DNA of 64,000 bases from Hydrogenivirga caldilitoris (GTDB taxonomy: Bacteria; Aquificota; Aquificia; Aquificales; Aquificaceae): the NCBI RefSeq assembly GCF_003664005.1, contig NZ_RCCJ01000001.1:1488001-1552000 (forward strand), read 5' to 3'. Both the position numbers and the translations under genes were made by a program. Below, piece by piece: positions 44,457 to 53,739 of this stretch. Under the pieces are notes generated by a model. The model did not search any database. It worked only from the letters and a program-made list of their open reading frames with translations, and was not told the origin of the DNA. Positions within the stretch are counted from its first letter, which is position 1, and each line of letters starts with the position of its first letter.

Positions 44457-45548
44457 TTAGGGTGTGCAGGATACCTTTTCTATGTAGAGGGCGGGTATCT
44501 CATCGTTTGTAGAAGGTGGAGTATTTGAAGCTCCCGGCGGAGATTCAAAGGAGTGGTTTTGAAAATCTGTCCCTGGTCCATCAAACTTTATGTAAAATGA
44601 AGATATGTTTGTCATCCAGACTTTATATTGTGTGCCCGTATCAGGATCGCATGGACTAACATAAAAGGGATTACTGCCAGCCTGAAGCTGTGTGCCGTTG
44701 TTAAAGTAAGTATCGCTTGTTCCATCTGAAAAAAAGGTCAGTGTTCCATCGGTGTATAAAGCAACATCTCCGCTATTGCCGAGAGTGGCATCAACTTGTT
44801 GAGCTTGGTAATTGCTTGATGAATCTTTTAATCCGATACTTGGGGTTGCATTGCTCACATACCAGCCTGCAAACCTTGAAAACGTTGTTGTATCCACTAT
44901 ACCTGCCACAGTGTATTCAGATGGTGTTCCACCCGTTGTATCTCTAATTTCCCAGATGCATGCCCACCAATTCTGATAAGTTTGCGTATCCACCTTGACG
45001 TCAACCCTCGGAACTACGGTTATGAAAGAGGCAAGTATATTCCCTGTTGGATCAGGACTACTCGGATTTCCAGATATGGCACCTCCCAAAGCCCGCCCAA
45101 AAGCCAGCGCTAACTCTCTACTTGCCCACCCACAATTTGATTTTGATTTTTTGTCAAGATTTATGTTGTAAGTTTTGCTTCCTATAGTCACTGTCCCGCT
45201 TATCTTGTCTCCGGATATGTTCCCATCAAAGTTCACTGTAACAGATTGGTCATTTAAATCGTTCCCGCTCACTTGACCTGTAAAGGTGGTTCCGCTTGCA
45301 GTTCCGCTGTAACTTCCTCCCCAGATATAGCCAGATACCCAAGCCTTTCCGGTAACTTGAGCACCATTTTGATTTATTTCTAAGCATATTGGACCTTCTG
45401 CCGGACTTCCAGATGTAGGTCCAGATTGATCAGTATAAGACCCTTCCCAGACTCCTGATATTGTCTCTCCACCACCGCCCCCTCCTCCGCATCCAAACAG
45501 AGCCAGAGAAACTAACGATACTCCTGCAAGTAATCTTTTACCACTCAT
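44457..45548 (-). CDS. Lipoprotein with polyglycine linker, unknown, partner of the MauG-like enzyme
   Basis: This protein of about 363 residues has a lipobox (ALFGC) followed by seven glycines. Next comes a beta-rich domain (SGVWEGSYTDQSG ... GTASGTTFTGQVSG) like a lipocalin/calycin sandwich. The C-terminal half is rich in Trp, Tyr and Thr, with WWACIWEIRD and four more cysteines. Base composition is clearly more A/T-rich and codon choice differs from neighbours, suggesting transfer. GGGAGGTG precedes the ATG at 45548. It ends 2 nt before the di-heme gene. No family recognised. Confidence 0.7.
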   Translation of the reverse strand: MSGKRLLAGVSLVSLALFGCGGGGGGGETISGVWEGSYTDQSGPTSGSPAEGPICLEINQNGAQVTGKAWVSGYIWGGSYSGTASGTTFTGQVSGNDLNDQSVTVNFDGNISGDKISGTVTIGSKTYNINLDKKSKSNCGWASRELALAFGRALGGAISGNPSSPDPTGNILASFITVVPRVDVKVDTQTYQNWWACIWEIRDTTGGTPSEYTVAGIVDTTTFSRFAGWYVSNATPSIGLKDSSSNYQAQQVDATLGNSGDVALYTDGTLTFFSDGTSDTYFNNGTQLQAGSNPFYVSPCDPDTGTQYKVWMTNISSFYIKFDGPGTDFQNHSFESPPGASNTPPSTNDEIPALYIEKVSCTP

Positions 45549-45620
45549 AACACTCACCTCCCGTTGTTGTCTGTCTTTAGTCTAAGTTCACAAAATCAAC
45601 AGGTAAAGGGAATTTTCACC

Positions 45621-46478
45621 TTAAAAGTCAGTATTTATATCAATTCCGTTACATCCGTTCCCAACGGCTTTTCCGTGACCGCAGGAGGTGTAGTTCACAA
45701 CGACGTTCTGGCGCTCGGAAGGATTCTGGGAGCAGCTTGCATTTATCCTTATAGTCCCTCCCGCCGGTGTGTCTGCGTTCATACACATGCCCGACTGCCA
45801 GTTTTCAACAACAAACACGTATTTGTAGGAAGGTATCGCGGAGCACACTATCTTTCCGTTCCACACTCCCCTGTCCCATCTCAAACCCGTGGGTCTCTTA
45901 GGCTTGAAGGTCAAATTTTCCGCCTCGCAGGTTATCCCGTAAACCGTCCAGAAATACCTCTTAAAGAGGTATTCGTCCTTGGCAAAATGGTATTCCGAGT
46001 CTATGTCAAGCACGTAGTAGTCGTATCCTCCGTACTTGAGAGGTTCCCGTGAACACCCCGCAGGGGTAAATATTCCCGTGCAAAAATCAGCCCCACTATA
46101 AGGGTTGCCGTCGTTGTTATCTCTGACGCTGACCCTTCCTGAAAGCTCATAACCCCTGAAGTTGCACTTAAAGGTGTAGACTACGTGAACGGGAAATCCG
46201 TCTCTGTCTGCGTCCGTTGGTTGTCCTGTAAAAGTCCCCGTGCAGTTCCTCCTTATCTCCTCAGGCGTAAGACCGAGTCTGTGACCAATGTTTACGTCAA
46301 GCCTTATATCGGGGACATAGACTTCAACCGAAGAGATGCTGTAATGGAAGTTGTGTCCGAACTCGGTCATCAAAAGAACTTTCTCAAGGGGAAATTGAGC
46401 GGCAGGGTTCTGAGCCTTCAAACTTCCAACAGCTAACAGAAAAGCCGCTACACCGAGGGAAAGCCTCCCGTCCCTCAA
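45621..46478 (-). CDS. Exported cysteine-rich protein, unknown
   Basis: The 285-residue protein has a signal peptide (about 1-22, ending GSLKAQ) and a mature part with about ten cysteines, consistent with disulfides in the periplasm or outside. Beta-rich segments alternate with short aromatic patches (YFWTVYGITCEAE, YKYVFVVENW). The start is TTG at 46478, overlapping the mqnC stop and backed by GGAGG 5 nt upstream. It is co-translated with mqnC but has no evident link to quinone synthesis. No family recognised. Confidence 0.65.
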   Translation of the reverse strand: MRDGRLSLGVAAFLLAVGSLKAQNPAAQFPLEKVLLMTEFGHNFHYSISSVEVYVPDIRLDVNIGHRLGLTPEEIRRNCTGTFTGQPTDADRDGFPVHVVYTFKCNFRGYELSGRVSVRDNNDGNPYSGADFCTGIFTPAGCSREPLKYGGYDYYVLDIDSEYHFAKDEYLFKRYFWTVYGITCEAENLTFKPKRPTGLRWDRGVWNGKIVCSAIPSYKYVFVVENWQSGMCMNADTPAGGTIRINASCSQNPSERQNVVVNYTSCGHGKAVGNGCNGIDINTDF

Positions 46479-47560
46479 TCAAACCTCCTCACTATCCTGT
46501 AGTAGGTATCCCTCTGGGCAGGTATAAATCCGGCGTCCCTGATAGCCTGAACCATGTCCTCTACCTTGGGGATGCTCACTTTAAAGTCCGTTGAGGAGAT
46601 GACGTTCTCCTCTATCATCACCGAGCCGAGGTCGTTTGCCCCGAAGTGAAGTCCAATCATACCAACGGGCATGGTCTGGGTCACGTGGGAACTTTGAATG
46701 TTCTCAAAGTTGTCAAGGTATATCCGTGAGAGAGCGAGAACCTTGAGGTAGTAAACGCTTGAGGCAGGTTCAACGAAGTCAAGCTCGGTATTCCCTCTCT
46801 GGAAGGTCCAGGGGATAAAGGCGGTAAAGCCTCCCGTCTCGTCCTGAATTCTCCTGACCCTTTCAAAATGCTCAATTATGTGCTCAATACTCTCAAGGTG
46901 ACCGAACATCATCGTCGCCGTGGTGGTCATTCCGAGTTCGTGGGCGGTCCTGTGAACCTCCTCCCACTCCTCCACAGAGCACTTCCCGGGAGATATCTGC
47001 TTTCTCACCTCCTGGGAAAGTATCTCAGCACCACCTCCGGGAACGGACATCAAGCCCGCATCCTTCAGTCTCTGCAAAACCTCCCTTATGCTGAGTTTCT
47101 CAAGCTTTGAAAGATAAACGATTTCCGGAGCGGAAAAGCAGTGTATCTGTATCTGGGGGAATCTCTCCTTTATTGCAGAAATCATCTCCTCGTAGAATCT
47201 CAGGGGAAGGTCGGGGTTTATGCCTCCCTGCATGAGGAGCGTCGTCCCGCCCCAATCAACGAGCTCCTGAACCTTTTGTAGTATGGTTTCAAGCTCCAAG
47301 GTATAAGCGTCGGAGTCGCTCTTCCTCCTGTAAAAGGCACAGAATTTACACCCTGCTATGCACACGTTCGTGTAGTTCACGTTCCTGTCTATAACAAAGG
47401 TAACTACGTTGTTGGGATGCTTCCTTTTCCTGATTAGGTTGGCGAGCATTCCGAGGGTGGTTAGGTCTGAGTTTCTGTAAAGCTCCAGTGCCTCTTCGGG
47501 AGTAAGCCTCTCGCCGTTTATAACCTTGTCCTTTATGTAATCTAACGATAAAGTCTTCAT
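46475..47560 (-). CDS. mqnC: Cyclic dehypoxanthinyl futalosine synthase (radical SAM)
   Basis: The 361-residue radical SAM enzyme has the cluster motif CIAGCKFCAF near residue 68, MQGGINPDLPLRFYEEM, HCFSAPEI, VPGGGAEILS and a late SVMIEENVISS. This matches MqnC of the futalosine route to menaquinone-type quinones, rather than MqnE or CofH. GGAGGAAGCGGA precedes the ATG. The other mqn genes are not in the window. Confidence 0.93.
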   Translation of the reverse strand: MKTLSLDYIKDKVINGERLTPEEALELYRNSDLTTLGMLANLIRKRKHPNNVVTFVIDRNVNYTNVCIAGCKFCAFYRRKSDSDAYTLELETILQKVQELVDWGGTTLLMQGGINPDLPLRFYEEMISAIKERFPQIQIHCFSAPEIVYLSKLEKLSIREVLQRLKDAGLMSVPGGGAEILSQEVRKQISPGKCSVEEWEEVHRTAHELGMTTTATMMFGHLESIEHIIEHFERVRRIQDETGGFTAFIPWTFQRGNTELDFVEPASSVYYLKVLALSRIYLDNFENIQSSHVTQTMPVGMIGLHFGANDLGSVMIEENVISSTDFKVSIPKVEDMVQAIRDAGFIPAQRDTYYRIVRRFD

Positions 47561-47576
47561 TCCGCTTCCTCCGGAG

Positions 47577-48065
47577 TTACTTTAATTCCTTCTTTAAATC
47601 TCTCGTCATCGCCTCTTCGTAATTATAAGGGCATTTTTCGGGTATGTTAAAGTCTTCGGGGTCGTAGTCGCTGTTCCTGAGCCATATTTCAAGTTTACTC
47701 CGTGCTCTTATCCAGGCTCTTTCTATTTCTTCTGAAAGCTTGTTCCTGAGACTCGGATATTCCTTCAACATAGCTCTGATTCTGGTTCGTGAATTCTCCA
47801 CACTCCTGATCCAGCTTCTTCCCCCATCAGTTCCCACTAAGTTCTTGAAGTTATCCCATTTGTAGAGATGCTCTAAGATGATCGCAAGGTAGCTTATACA
47901 TGTGTCAAGGTATCTCCTTCCCATATCCTCTATCTCCTCAAGGAGGTTCTCCCAATCCACGAGGTCGTAAGCTTTCTCTTTCAGAAGCTGAAGGTTAATA
48001 TCAACCCATCGGGGGAAGTCTTTATCGTAAAGCTCCTTAAGCTCCTCTTTGCTAACGGTTTTCAT
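47577..48065 (-). CDS. DUF29-family protein
   Basis: The 162-residue protein has the DUF29 pattern: LYDKDFPRWVDINLQLLKEKAYDLVDWENLLEEIEDMG, ISYLAIILEHLYKW, GGRSWIRSVENSRTRIRAML and a final CPYNYEEAMT. The fold is all-helical. Its role is unknown; copies are frequent in cyanobacteria and thermophiles and spread by transfer. TATATT ends 7 nt before the ATG. It lies upstream of mqnC by 16 nt. Confidence 0.85.
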   Translation of the reverse strand: MKTVSKEELKELYDKDFPRWVDINLQLLKEKAYDLVDWENLLEEIEDMGRRYLDTCISYLAIILEHLYKWDNFKNLVGTDGGRSWIRSVENSRTRIRAMLKEYPSLRNKLSEEIERAWIRARSKLEIWLRNSDYDPEDFNIPEKCPYNYEEAMTRDLKKELK

Positions 48066-48122
48066 GCTCTATAATATAAGCCCATTACCGGGAATTTTTC
48101 ATCCTTCCAAGCAGAATCGGCT

Positions 48123-48380
48123 CTATCTTCCCAGCTGTCTGCACACGTTCAGGTGGGCTATAAGCAAGGTGTTTACACCTTCATTCTTTGCTATCTCCCT
48201 CAGACTCATACAGCAAAGCTTTACGTTCTCATCTTCCTTCAAGGAAGGAACTCCTCCGTGGGCGTATCTGCCGAGGATATGTCCGCAGTCTATCACCTGC
48301 CCATGATAACTAATGAGACCGTTGTAAAGGGTTTGGGAGAAGAGTATAAGAGGAAGAAAAAGTAAGAGAAGAACCTTCAA
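48123..48380 (-). CDS. Small exported protein, unknown
   Basis: The 85-residue protein has a clear signal peptide (MKVLLLLFLPLILFSQ). The mature part of about 70 residues has four cysteines (VIDCGH, KLCCMS, NVCRQ) and several histidines, but no CXXCH. The start overlaps the preceding gene's stop by 4 nt (ATGA), so translation is coupled. No family recognised. Confidence 0.55.
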   Translation of the reverse strand: MKVLLLLFLPLILFSQTLYNGLISYHGQVIDCGHILGRYAHGGVPSLKEDENVKLCCMSLREIAKNEGVNTLLIAHLNVCRQLGR

Positions 48381-49270
48381 CGGTATCCCCCTTCATAGCC
48401 CGGAGGCATACCCTGACCGGGAACTCCCATAGGTTTGTAGTCCTTCGGGACGGAGAAGAAATTTTTGGGAAGATTCTTTTTAGTAACGGACTTGACCGTT
48501 TCAACACTGACTGCATCACCCATGCCTATCAAAGAGGGCATCTTTGTTTCTACCATTACAGGTGCACCGTACTTTTCGTAAAGCTCCCTTACCTTCTTAT
48601 AAGCGTCCCTGACCATCTTTTTAGCCTTCTCCCTATCCGCTTTAAGCTTTCCTGAGCTCTCAATATCCTTTTCTAAAACCCTGAACATATTCTCCAACTG
48701 CAATAATCTTGCCTCCAAGAGATGTTTATCCTTAGCCAACCACTGGGTCATCACTATATCCTGTGGAGTGTCTCCAGAAAAGCCTTTTACCTTCGTTATT
48801 ATCTTTCTCGCCTTCCACTTACCCACATTTTTGAACTCGTTAGTTACCTTTAAGTTCTGGGCTGGCTTGCAGTTTCCCTCGTCATCACAATCGTAGAACC
48901 ACAGTAAAAATAGAGCGGCGGCGATTCCCTCCATCTCCTGCTCCCTGTAGGTCTTGGTCTCCGGAAACATGGAGTATATGACAGCCTCCTTACCCTTGTA
49001 AATTAGGAGTTCTACCTCTTCCCTCTTCTGTATCTTGGGTTCCGTCTTCATCTGAGGCATGTTCTTCATGAAGGGTAGCATCTTGGACATATCCGTCTTC
49101 ATCTCAATGGTGCGTACCTTCTTCACATACCCGTCAGCTATATACTCTATCTCCTTACCCTTCTGCTCTCCCATGGGCATCTTTGAGTGGATTTCCTTCT
49201 CAATCACGTAAACGGGAATGGAAAAGCCAAAGGATACGAGTCCGATGATAAGCAGAGCTAATTGCCTCAT
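48377..49270 (-). CDS. Exported protein, possibly DUF4412-like, unknown
   Basis: This protein of about 297 residues has a signal peptide (MRQLALLIIGLVSFGFS) and a methionine- and lysine-rich body with LLIYKGKEAVIYSMFPETKTY, a layout seen in DUF4412-type envelope proteins. A coiled-coil-like helix lies around residues 195-245. The C-terminus is rich in proline and glycine (GQGMPPGYEGGY). AAGGAGGGAG precedes the ATG at 49270. It belongs to a run of exported unknown proteins. Confidence 0.6.
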   Translation of the reverse strand: MRQLALLIIGLVSFGFSIPVYVIEKEIHSKMPMGEQKGKEIEYIADGYVKKVRTIEMKTDMSKMLPFMKNMPQMKTEPKIQKREEVELLIYKGKEAVIYSMFPETKTYREQEMEGIAAALFLLWFYDCDDEGNCKPAQNLKVTNEFKNVGKWKARKIITKVKGFSGDTPQDIVMTQWLAKDKHLLEARLLQLENMFRVLEKDIESSGKLKADREKAKKMVRDAYKKVRELYEKYGAPVMVETKMPSLIGMGDAVSVETVKSVTKKNLPKNFFSVPKDYKPMGVPGQGMPPGYEGGYR

Positions 49271-49286
49271 ATCACTCCCTCCTTTA

Positions 49287-49709
49287 TTAGAATTCCCCAA
49301 ATATTAATTTGTTTGGATCTTCATCAGATAGTTCAATGCCTTTGGAGAGAAGATACCTCTCAAGATTTCCCTCGTCCTTCAGAGGCGTTAATTTCTTCTC
49401 ACCTTCAGGGGTTTCCCAGAGTACCGAGTAAGAGTCACCCCTGACCACGACATCTGGGTTGAGTTTCCTAAAGCCTCTGTCCCCCATAACCTTTAAAAAG
49501 GTATCCTCTTCAAGAGCCAGTACGAACAAGGGGTAGTCCTTTTTCACCTCTTGGGAATCTTCAACGGTTGTACCTAATTTCCTGAACACTTCAAGCATAG
49601 CTTCAGCCACGGCATCACCGAAATCCTTCTCCGTAAGATTATCCTCCCCCGTAAACCAAAGCTCAAAACTGTCTTCATAAGAATTGAGCTCAAGCTTGAA
49701 GAACTTCAT
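49287..49709 (-). CDS. Cytosolic protein of unknown function
   Basis: The 140-residue acidic protein has no signal peptide or membrane segment. The mix of short strands and helices (KFFKLELNSYEDSFELWFTGED, then AVAEAMLEVFRKLG) gives no recognised motif. TAAATT lies 6 nt before the ATG. It sits between two exported-protein genes and ends 16 nt before the next start, suggesting co-transcription. Confidence 0.55.
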   Translation of the reverse strand: MKFFKLELNSYEDSFELWFTGEDNLTEKDFGDAVAEAMLEVFRKLGTTVEDSQEVKKDYPLFVLALEEDTFLKVMGDRGFRKLNPDVVVRGDSYSVLWETPEGEKKLTPLKDEGNLERYLLSKGIELSDEDPNKLIFGEF

Positions 49710-49718
49710 GGTAATAAT

Positions 49719-50387
49719 TTACCTCTCCACCAAACTTTGAGGTACAGTTATGGGCTGCCAGTAAGGTGTATGGGGTATCCTCTTTAGTCTCCCCTCGTTT
49801 ATAAGATTGTGTATGTGCACAGGCACCGCTGGATTCGGCTCAAAATCGTATAGGTAGTAGAGAACCTTAACCCTGGGAATAACCCCAGGGGTCATAGCGA
49901 TGGGAACTTCTATGGAGTCTTCATAACTCGTTTCCGCTTTTCCTTCACCCAAAGCCTTAAGGACTTCCACCAGAACTCTGCTCCCTGCCGCGTTGTTAAG
50001 GTAGTTTTCCATCTCTCTGTTCCTCTCCTCAAGCCCAGAGGGACTGTAGTCCGAGGGCTGTTCCTGTCTGTGTCCAAAGATATAGTAAGGGTCTGAGTAT
50101 ATGTCTGCGTGGTAGCCCCTGTATGTGTCTGACCAGACCACTATGGTGGGTATGTAAGTGTCTTCGCTTTTCGTTTCCAAGAACACCCACACGCAGGTCT
50201 TTGGTGGCTGTGGGTCTACACCTGTTGGTGAAACATAACCTTTCACACCCATAGCCATCATTGGAGGAATCATAGGCATTCCACCCTCAAGACCAAGAAC
50301 TTCAATATGTCCACAGTATTTGAAACTTTTCATGGGCTGAGCTAGAGAAAGACTTATTAATGCTAAGCACATAAGAAGGAATCCCAT
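49719..50387 (-). CDS. Exported protein of unknown function
   Basis: The 222-residue protein has a signal peptide (MGFLLMCLALISLSLAQ). Its mature part has two cysteines, a methionine- and proline-rich patch (MPMIPPMMAM), a Tyr-rich region (DTYRGYHADIYSDPYYIFGH) and a C-terminal IPVTVP-like end (PITVPQSL). GGGAGGT precedes the ATG. First gene of a four-gene run of unknown proteins. No family recognised. Confidence 0.6.
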   Translation of the reverse strand: MGFLLMCLALISLSLAQPMKSFKYCGHIEVLGLEGGMPMIPPMMAMGVKGYVSPTGVDPQPPKTCVWVFLETKSEDTYIPTIVVWSDTYRGYHADIYSDPYYIFGHRQEQPSDYSPSGLEERNREMENYLNNAAGSRVLVEVLKALGEGKAETSYEDSIEVPIAMTPGVIPRVKVLYYLYDFEPNPAVPVHIHNLINEGRLKRIPHTPYWQPITVPQSLVER

Positions 50388-50443
50388 GTCTTACCTCCCT
50401 GCCTTAAATAATACTTTTTTCAACAGGCATAAATATGTGAACT

Positions 50444-51622
50444 TTACCCTCTCTTTACTCTGTAAAACTTCTTCTTCCCTACCTGAACTTTTAGTTCCCC
50501 ATCCAGTGTTACCTTCTGGTAGGGATCGGTTATCTTCTCAAAGTTAACCTTAAGCCCCCCACCCTGTATCACCCTTCTACCTTCATTCTTGGAGGGAACC
50601 GCACCAAGCTTCAGGATAAGGTCAAGAGCTGTAAGTTCCCCTTCGGGAATTACAACTACGGGGGCATCCTCGGGAAACTCTCTCCTGGAGTAGGTGCTTT
50701 CAAACCACTCCCTTGCCTTTTTGGCTTCCTCCTCCGAGTGGAACCTCTTAACTATGAGCTCAGCGAGGTGTTTCTTGGCCTCCATCGGGTGCCACTCTCT
50801 CTTCATCCTCTCTATCTCTTCCTCCGTGTAGTCCGTCAGGAGGAGGTAGTAATCCCACATGAGCTCGTCAGATATGGACATGAGCTTTCCGAACATGGTT
50901 TTGGGGTCTTCAGTTATCCCTACATAGTTTCCGTAGGATTTAGACATCTTCCTGACGCCGTCCAGTCCCACGAGCAGAGGGAGGGTGATGCAAACCTGCG
51001 GCTCCTGTCCGTACTCCCTCTGGATGTCCCTACCTATCAGGAGGTTAAACTTCTGGTCTGTCCCACCGAGCTCAACGTCCGCCTTTATAGCCACCGAGTC
51101 GTAAGCCTGAAGGAGAGGATACAAAAACTCGTGGATGTATATGGGAACTCCCTCCTTGAAACGTTTTGAGAAGTCGTCCCTCTCCAACATCCTCGCCACG
51201 GTGTACTTTGCGGCAAGCTTTATGAGTCCTTCAGTTCCGAGTTCCTGAAGCCACGTGCTGTTGAAGACTATCGTCGTCCTTTCGGGGTCCAGAACCTTAA
51301 AGACCTGATGCTCGTAGGTCTTTGCGTTTTCAAGGACCTGCTCCTTCGTGAGGGGTGGTCTGGTCTCCGACCTTCCCGTCGGGTCTCCTATCATGGCGGT
51401 GAAGTCTCCGATTATGAAGTAAACCTCGTGACCAAGTTGCTGGAACTGCCTGAGTTTCTGAAGCAGGACGACGTGTCCCAGGTGAAGGTCAGGAGCTGTC
51501 GGGTCAAAGCCTGCCTTTACACGTAGGGGTCTTCCCTCTTTTAATTTTTTCAGCAACTCCTCCTCTTCAATTATCTCCACCGTTCCCTGCTTTATAAGTT
51601 TGAGCTGCTCCTCCGGACTCAC
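50444..51622 (-). CDS. tyrS: Tyrosine--tRNA ligase
   Basis: The 392-residue class I synthetase has [12 protein letters not shown] (HIGH motif), [11 protein letters not shown] (KMSKS) and a C-terminal S4 RNA-binding domain ([19 protein letters not shown]). The insertion pattern fits the TyrRS-Z type. The start is GTG at 51622, with an exact TATAAT ending 9 nt upstream and no Shine-Dalgarno, so a leaderless GTG message is likely. It follows the IorB-like gene by 17 nt. Confidence 0.96.
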   Translation of the reverse strand: MSPEEQLKLIKQGTVEIIEEEELLKKLKEGRPLRVKAGFDPTAPDLHLGHVVLLQKLRQFQQLGHEVYFIIGDFTAMIGDPTGRSETRPPLTKEQVLENAKTYEHQVFKVLDPERTTIVFNSTWLQELGTEGLIKLAAKYTVARMLERDDFSKRFKEGVPIYIHEFLYPLLQAYDSVAIKADVELGGTDQKFNLLIGRDIQREYGQEPQVCITLPLLVGLDGVRKMSKSYGNYVGITEDPKTMFGKLMSISDELMWDYYLLLTDYTEEEIERMKREWHPMEAKKHLAELIVKRFHSEEEAKKAREWFESTYSRREFPEDAPVVVIPEGELTALDLILKLGAVPSKNEGRRVIQGGGLKVNFEKITDPYQKVTLDGELKVQVGKKKFYRVKRG

Positions 51623-51631
51623 GGGAGAAAG

Positions 51632-51637
51632 ATTATA
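51632..51637 (-). promoter_or_regulatory. -10 element (TATAAT) of tyrS
   Basis: An exact TATAAT on the minus strand lies in the 17-nt gap between the IorB-like stop and the tyrS GTG, ending 9 nt before that codon. Confidence 0.5.
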
Positions 51638-51639
51638 TC

Positions 51640-53739
51640 CTAATATCCTAAGATACTGTAGTAAGGAAGCTCCGTAATGGGCTTGCCCGTTATTCGGAAG
51701 AGGGCGTTTGCCACCGCGGGAGCTATCGGTGGGAGTCCGGGCTCTCCTATCCCTCCCATAGGTCCCTCCGAGCGGACGATGTGAACCTCTATCTCCGGAA
51801 CATCTTCCATTCTGAGTATAGGGTAGGTATCAAAGTTCCTGTTTACGGCAAAGCCGTCCTTGAACTTAACCCCTTCGTAGAGGAAGGCGCTCAGACCCAT
51901 CAGGATAGCACTCTCCATCTGCTGGACAATGAGTTCGGGGTTTACTACCACGGGTCCGAGGTCAATCGCACAGACGACCCTGTGAACCCTAACCCTCCCA
52001 TTCTCAAGGGAGACCTCGGCAACCTCAGCAACGTGGCTCCCGAATGAGAAATGGTAAGCTATACCCAGGGCTTGACCCTCCCTGGGACCCTTATGCCAGC
52101 CGGACGCCTCAGCAACTTTTTCAATAACTCCCTGCGCTCTCGGATTCGTTTCAAGAAGCTCAAGCCTGAGCTCCACGGGGTCCTTTCCGCCGATATGAGC
52201 AAGCCTGTCTATGAAGGTTTCAAGGATGAAGGCGTTGTGGGTACTCCCTACCGAGCGCCAGAACCATACGGGTATGGGTATATCGGATTTCACAAACTCA
52301 ACGTGAACGTTGGGTATCTCATAGAACATATTCGCCACGCCTTCTACGGCGGCTCTGTCTATCTTCATGGGTCTTCCAGCCCACTCAAAGACAGCCGGGA
52401 CGGCTATCTTGAAGTAGAGAGAGTTCGGCTTTCCTTTTTCATCTACGGAGCCTCTGAGCTTAGCGGCACACATCGGTCTGAACCAGCCCGACTGGACATC
52501 GTCTTCCCTCGTATAGAAGAGCTTCACAGGTCTTCCCGTCTTCTTCGCTATCTTGAGAGCTTCCGCCACAAACTCGGCATTTGACTTCCTCCCGAAGCCT
52601 CCACCCAAGTAGGTGGTTATCACCCTTATACTGCTCTCCGGCAGACCCGTGATTTTTCTGGCTTCCCTCAGGACGGCGGTCTGGCTCTGGGTAGGAGCGT
52701 GTATAACGCACTCCTTTCCATCAATCTTAACCGTGCAAGACATAGGCTCCATGCAGGCATGGTACAGGTACGGAAGCAGGTAAGTCTCCTCAACCTTTCT
52801 CTCAGAGCTCTCATAAGCGGTATGGGGATTCCCCTCTCTCCTTGCAACAAGACCTCTTCTCTTCAGGAGCTCAAGGTAATCTCGCTTCAGGCTGTCCGTA
52901 TCCCTTATCGGACTTTCTTTCCACATGACCTTTAGCTTCCCCTTTGCTTCAAGAACAGCCTCCGGACTCTCACCGCAGACCGCTACACCCTTCCCGACCT
53001 TAAAAACGTGGGTAACTCCCTTTATCCTCTTAACTTCAGAAGCGTTGAAGGAGAGGGCTTCCGAGCCGAAGGGGGGTCTTTCTATAACGGCGTAGAGCTG
53101 TCCCTCGTAGAAGTAATCAAGCCCGAACCTCGCTTCCCCGTTTACTTTCTCCTCTAAGTCTATCCGCGGAAGGGATTTTCCTATGTACCTGAACTCCTCG
53201 GGGGTTTTCAGCTTAGGGGAAGGAGGAACGGGAAGCTCCATAGCTCTGCCCGCAAGTTTCCCGTAAGCCACTTTCCTTCCCGTTTTCCGGTCAAGGACGT
53301 ATCCCAGCTCAGCATTCAGCTCGCTCTTTGGAACCTTCCAGAGCTCAGAAGCAGCCTCAAGGAGCATCTCCCTCATAGCAGCTCCTGCGGAGCGCATTAT
53401 CTCGTACATGTGCCTTATGCTCGTGCTCCCTCCCGTGAGCTGCATTCCCATGTAAGGGTCTATGTAGAACTTCCCTGCGGGTGCCGGTCTGACCCTGACC
53501 CTCTCCCAGGGGAAGTCAAGCTCCTCAGCCACAAGCTGGGCGATACCCGTGTAAACACCCTGCCCCATCTCGGACTTGTTCACGAATACGGTAAGATAGT
53601 TATCCTCGGAGAGGTTGAGCCAGAGCCTGGGTGAGTGTCTTCTAAGCTCGCTCGCTTTAACTATCTGGAAACCCTTCGGCGTTGCAGCCACTATCAGACT
53701 GAGACCACCAAGCTTGAAGAACTCTCTCCTCGTAATCAT
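51640..53739 (-). CDS. Molybdopterin-binding subunit of an IorB/aldehyde-oxidase-type hydroxylase, Tat-exported
   Basis: This protein of about 699 residues starts with a twin-arginine signal ([10 protein letters not shown]). It belongs to the xanthine oxidase/IorB group: [20 protein letters not shown], the [10 protein letters not shown] molybdopterin motif and the catalytic glutamate in [14 protein letters not shown]. It should carry the Mo cofactor and oxidise an aldehyde or N-heterocycle in the periplasm. The ATG at 53739 overlaps the small subunit stop (ATGA). There is no FAD subunit, so electrons probably leave through a cytochrome c. Confidence 0.88.
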   Translation of the reverse strand: MITRREFFKLGGLSLIVAATPKGFQIVKASELRRHSPRLWLNLSEDNYLTVFVNKSEMGQGVYTGIAQLVAEELDFPWERVRVRPAPAGKFYIDPYMGMQLTGGSTSIRHMYEIMRSAGAAMREMLLEAASELWKVPKSELNAELGYVLDRKTGRKVAYGKLAGRAMELPVPPSPKLKTPEEFRYIGKSLPRIDLEEKVNGEARFGLDYFYEGQLYAVIERPPFGSEALSFNASEVKRIKGVTHVFKVGKGVAVCGESPEAVLEAKGKLKVMWKESPIRDTDSLKRDYLELLKRRGLVARREGNPHTAYESSERKVEETYLLPYLYHACMEPMSCTVKIDGKECVIHAPTQSQTAVLREARKITGLPESSIRVITTYLGGGFGRKSNAEFVAEALKIAKKTGRPVKLFYTREDDVQSGWFRPMCAAKLRGSVDEKGKPNSLYFKIAVPAVFEWAGRPMKIDRAAVEGVANMFYEIPNVHVEFVKSDIPIPVWFWRSVGSTHNAFILETFIDRLAHIGGKDPVELRLELLETNPRAQGVIEKVAEASGWHKGPREGQALGIAYHFSFGSHVAEVAEVSLENGRVRVHRVVCAIDLGPVVVNPELIVQQMESAILMGLSAFLYEGVKFKDGFAVNRNFDTYPILRMEDVPEIEVHIVRSEGPMGGIGEPGLPPIAPAVANALFRITGKPITELPYYSILGY

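Noticed and set aside
44457-45548. MbnP (four-Cys metallo-mystery) identity of the lipoprotein
   Set aside because: The cysteine spacing and overall domain pattern do not match what I know of MbnP; only the gene layout is similar.
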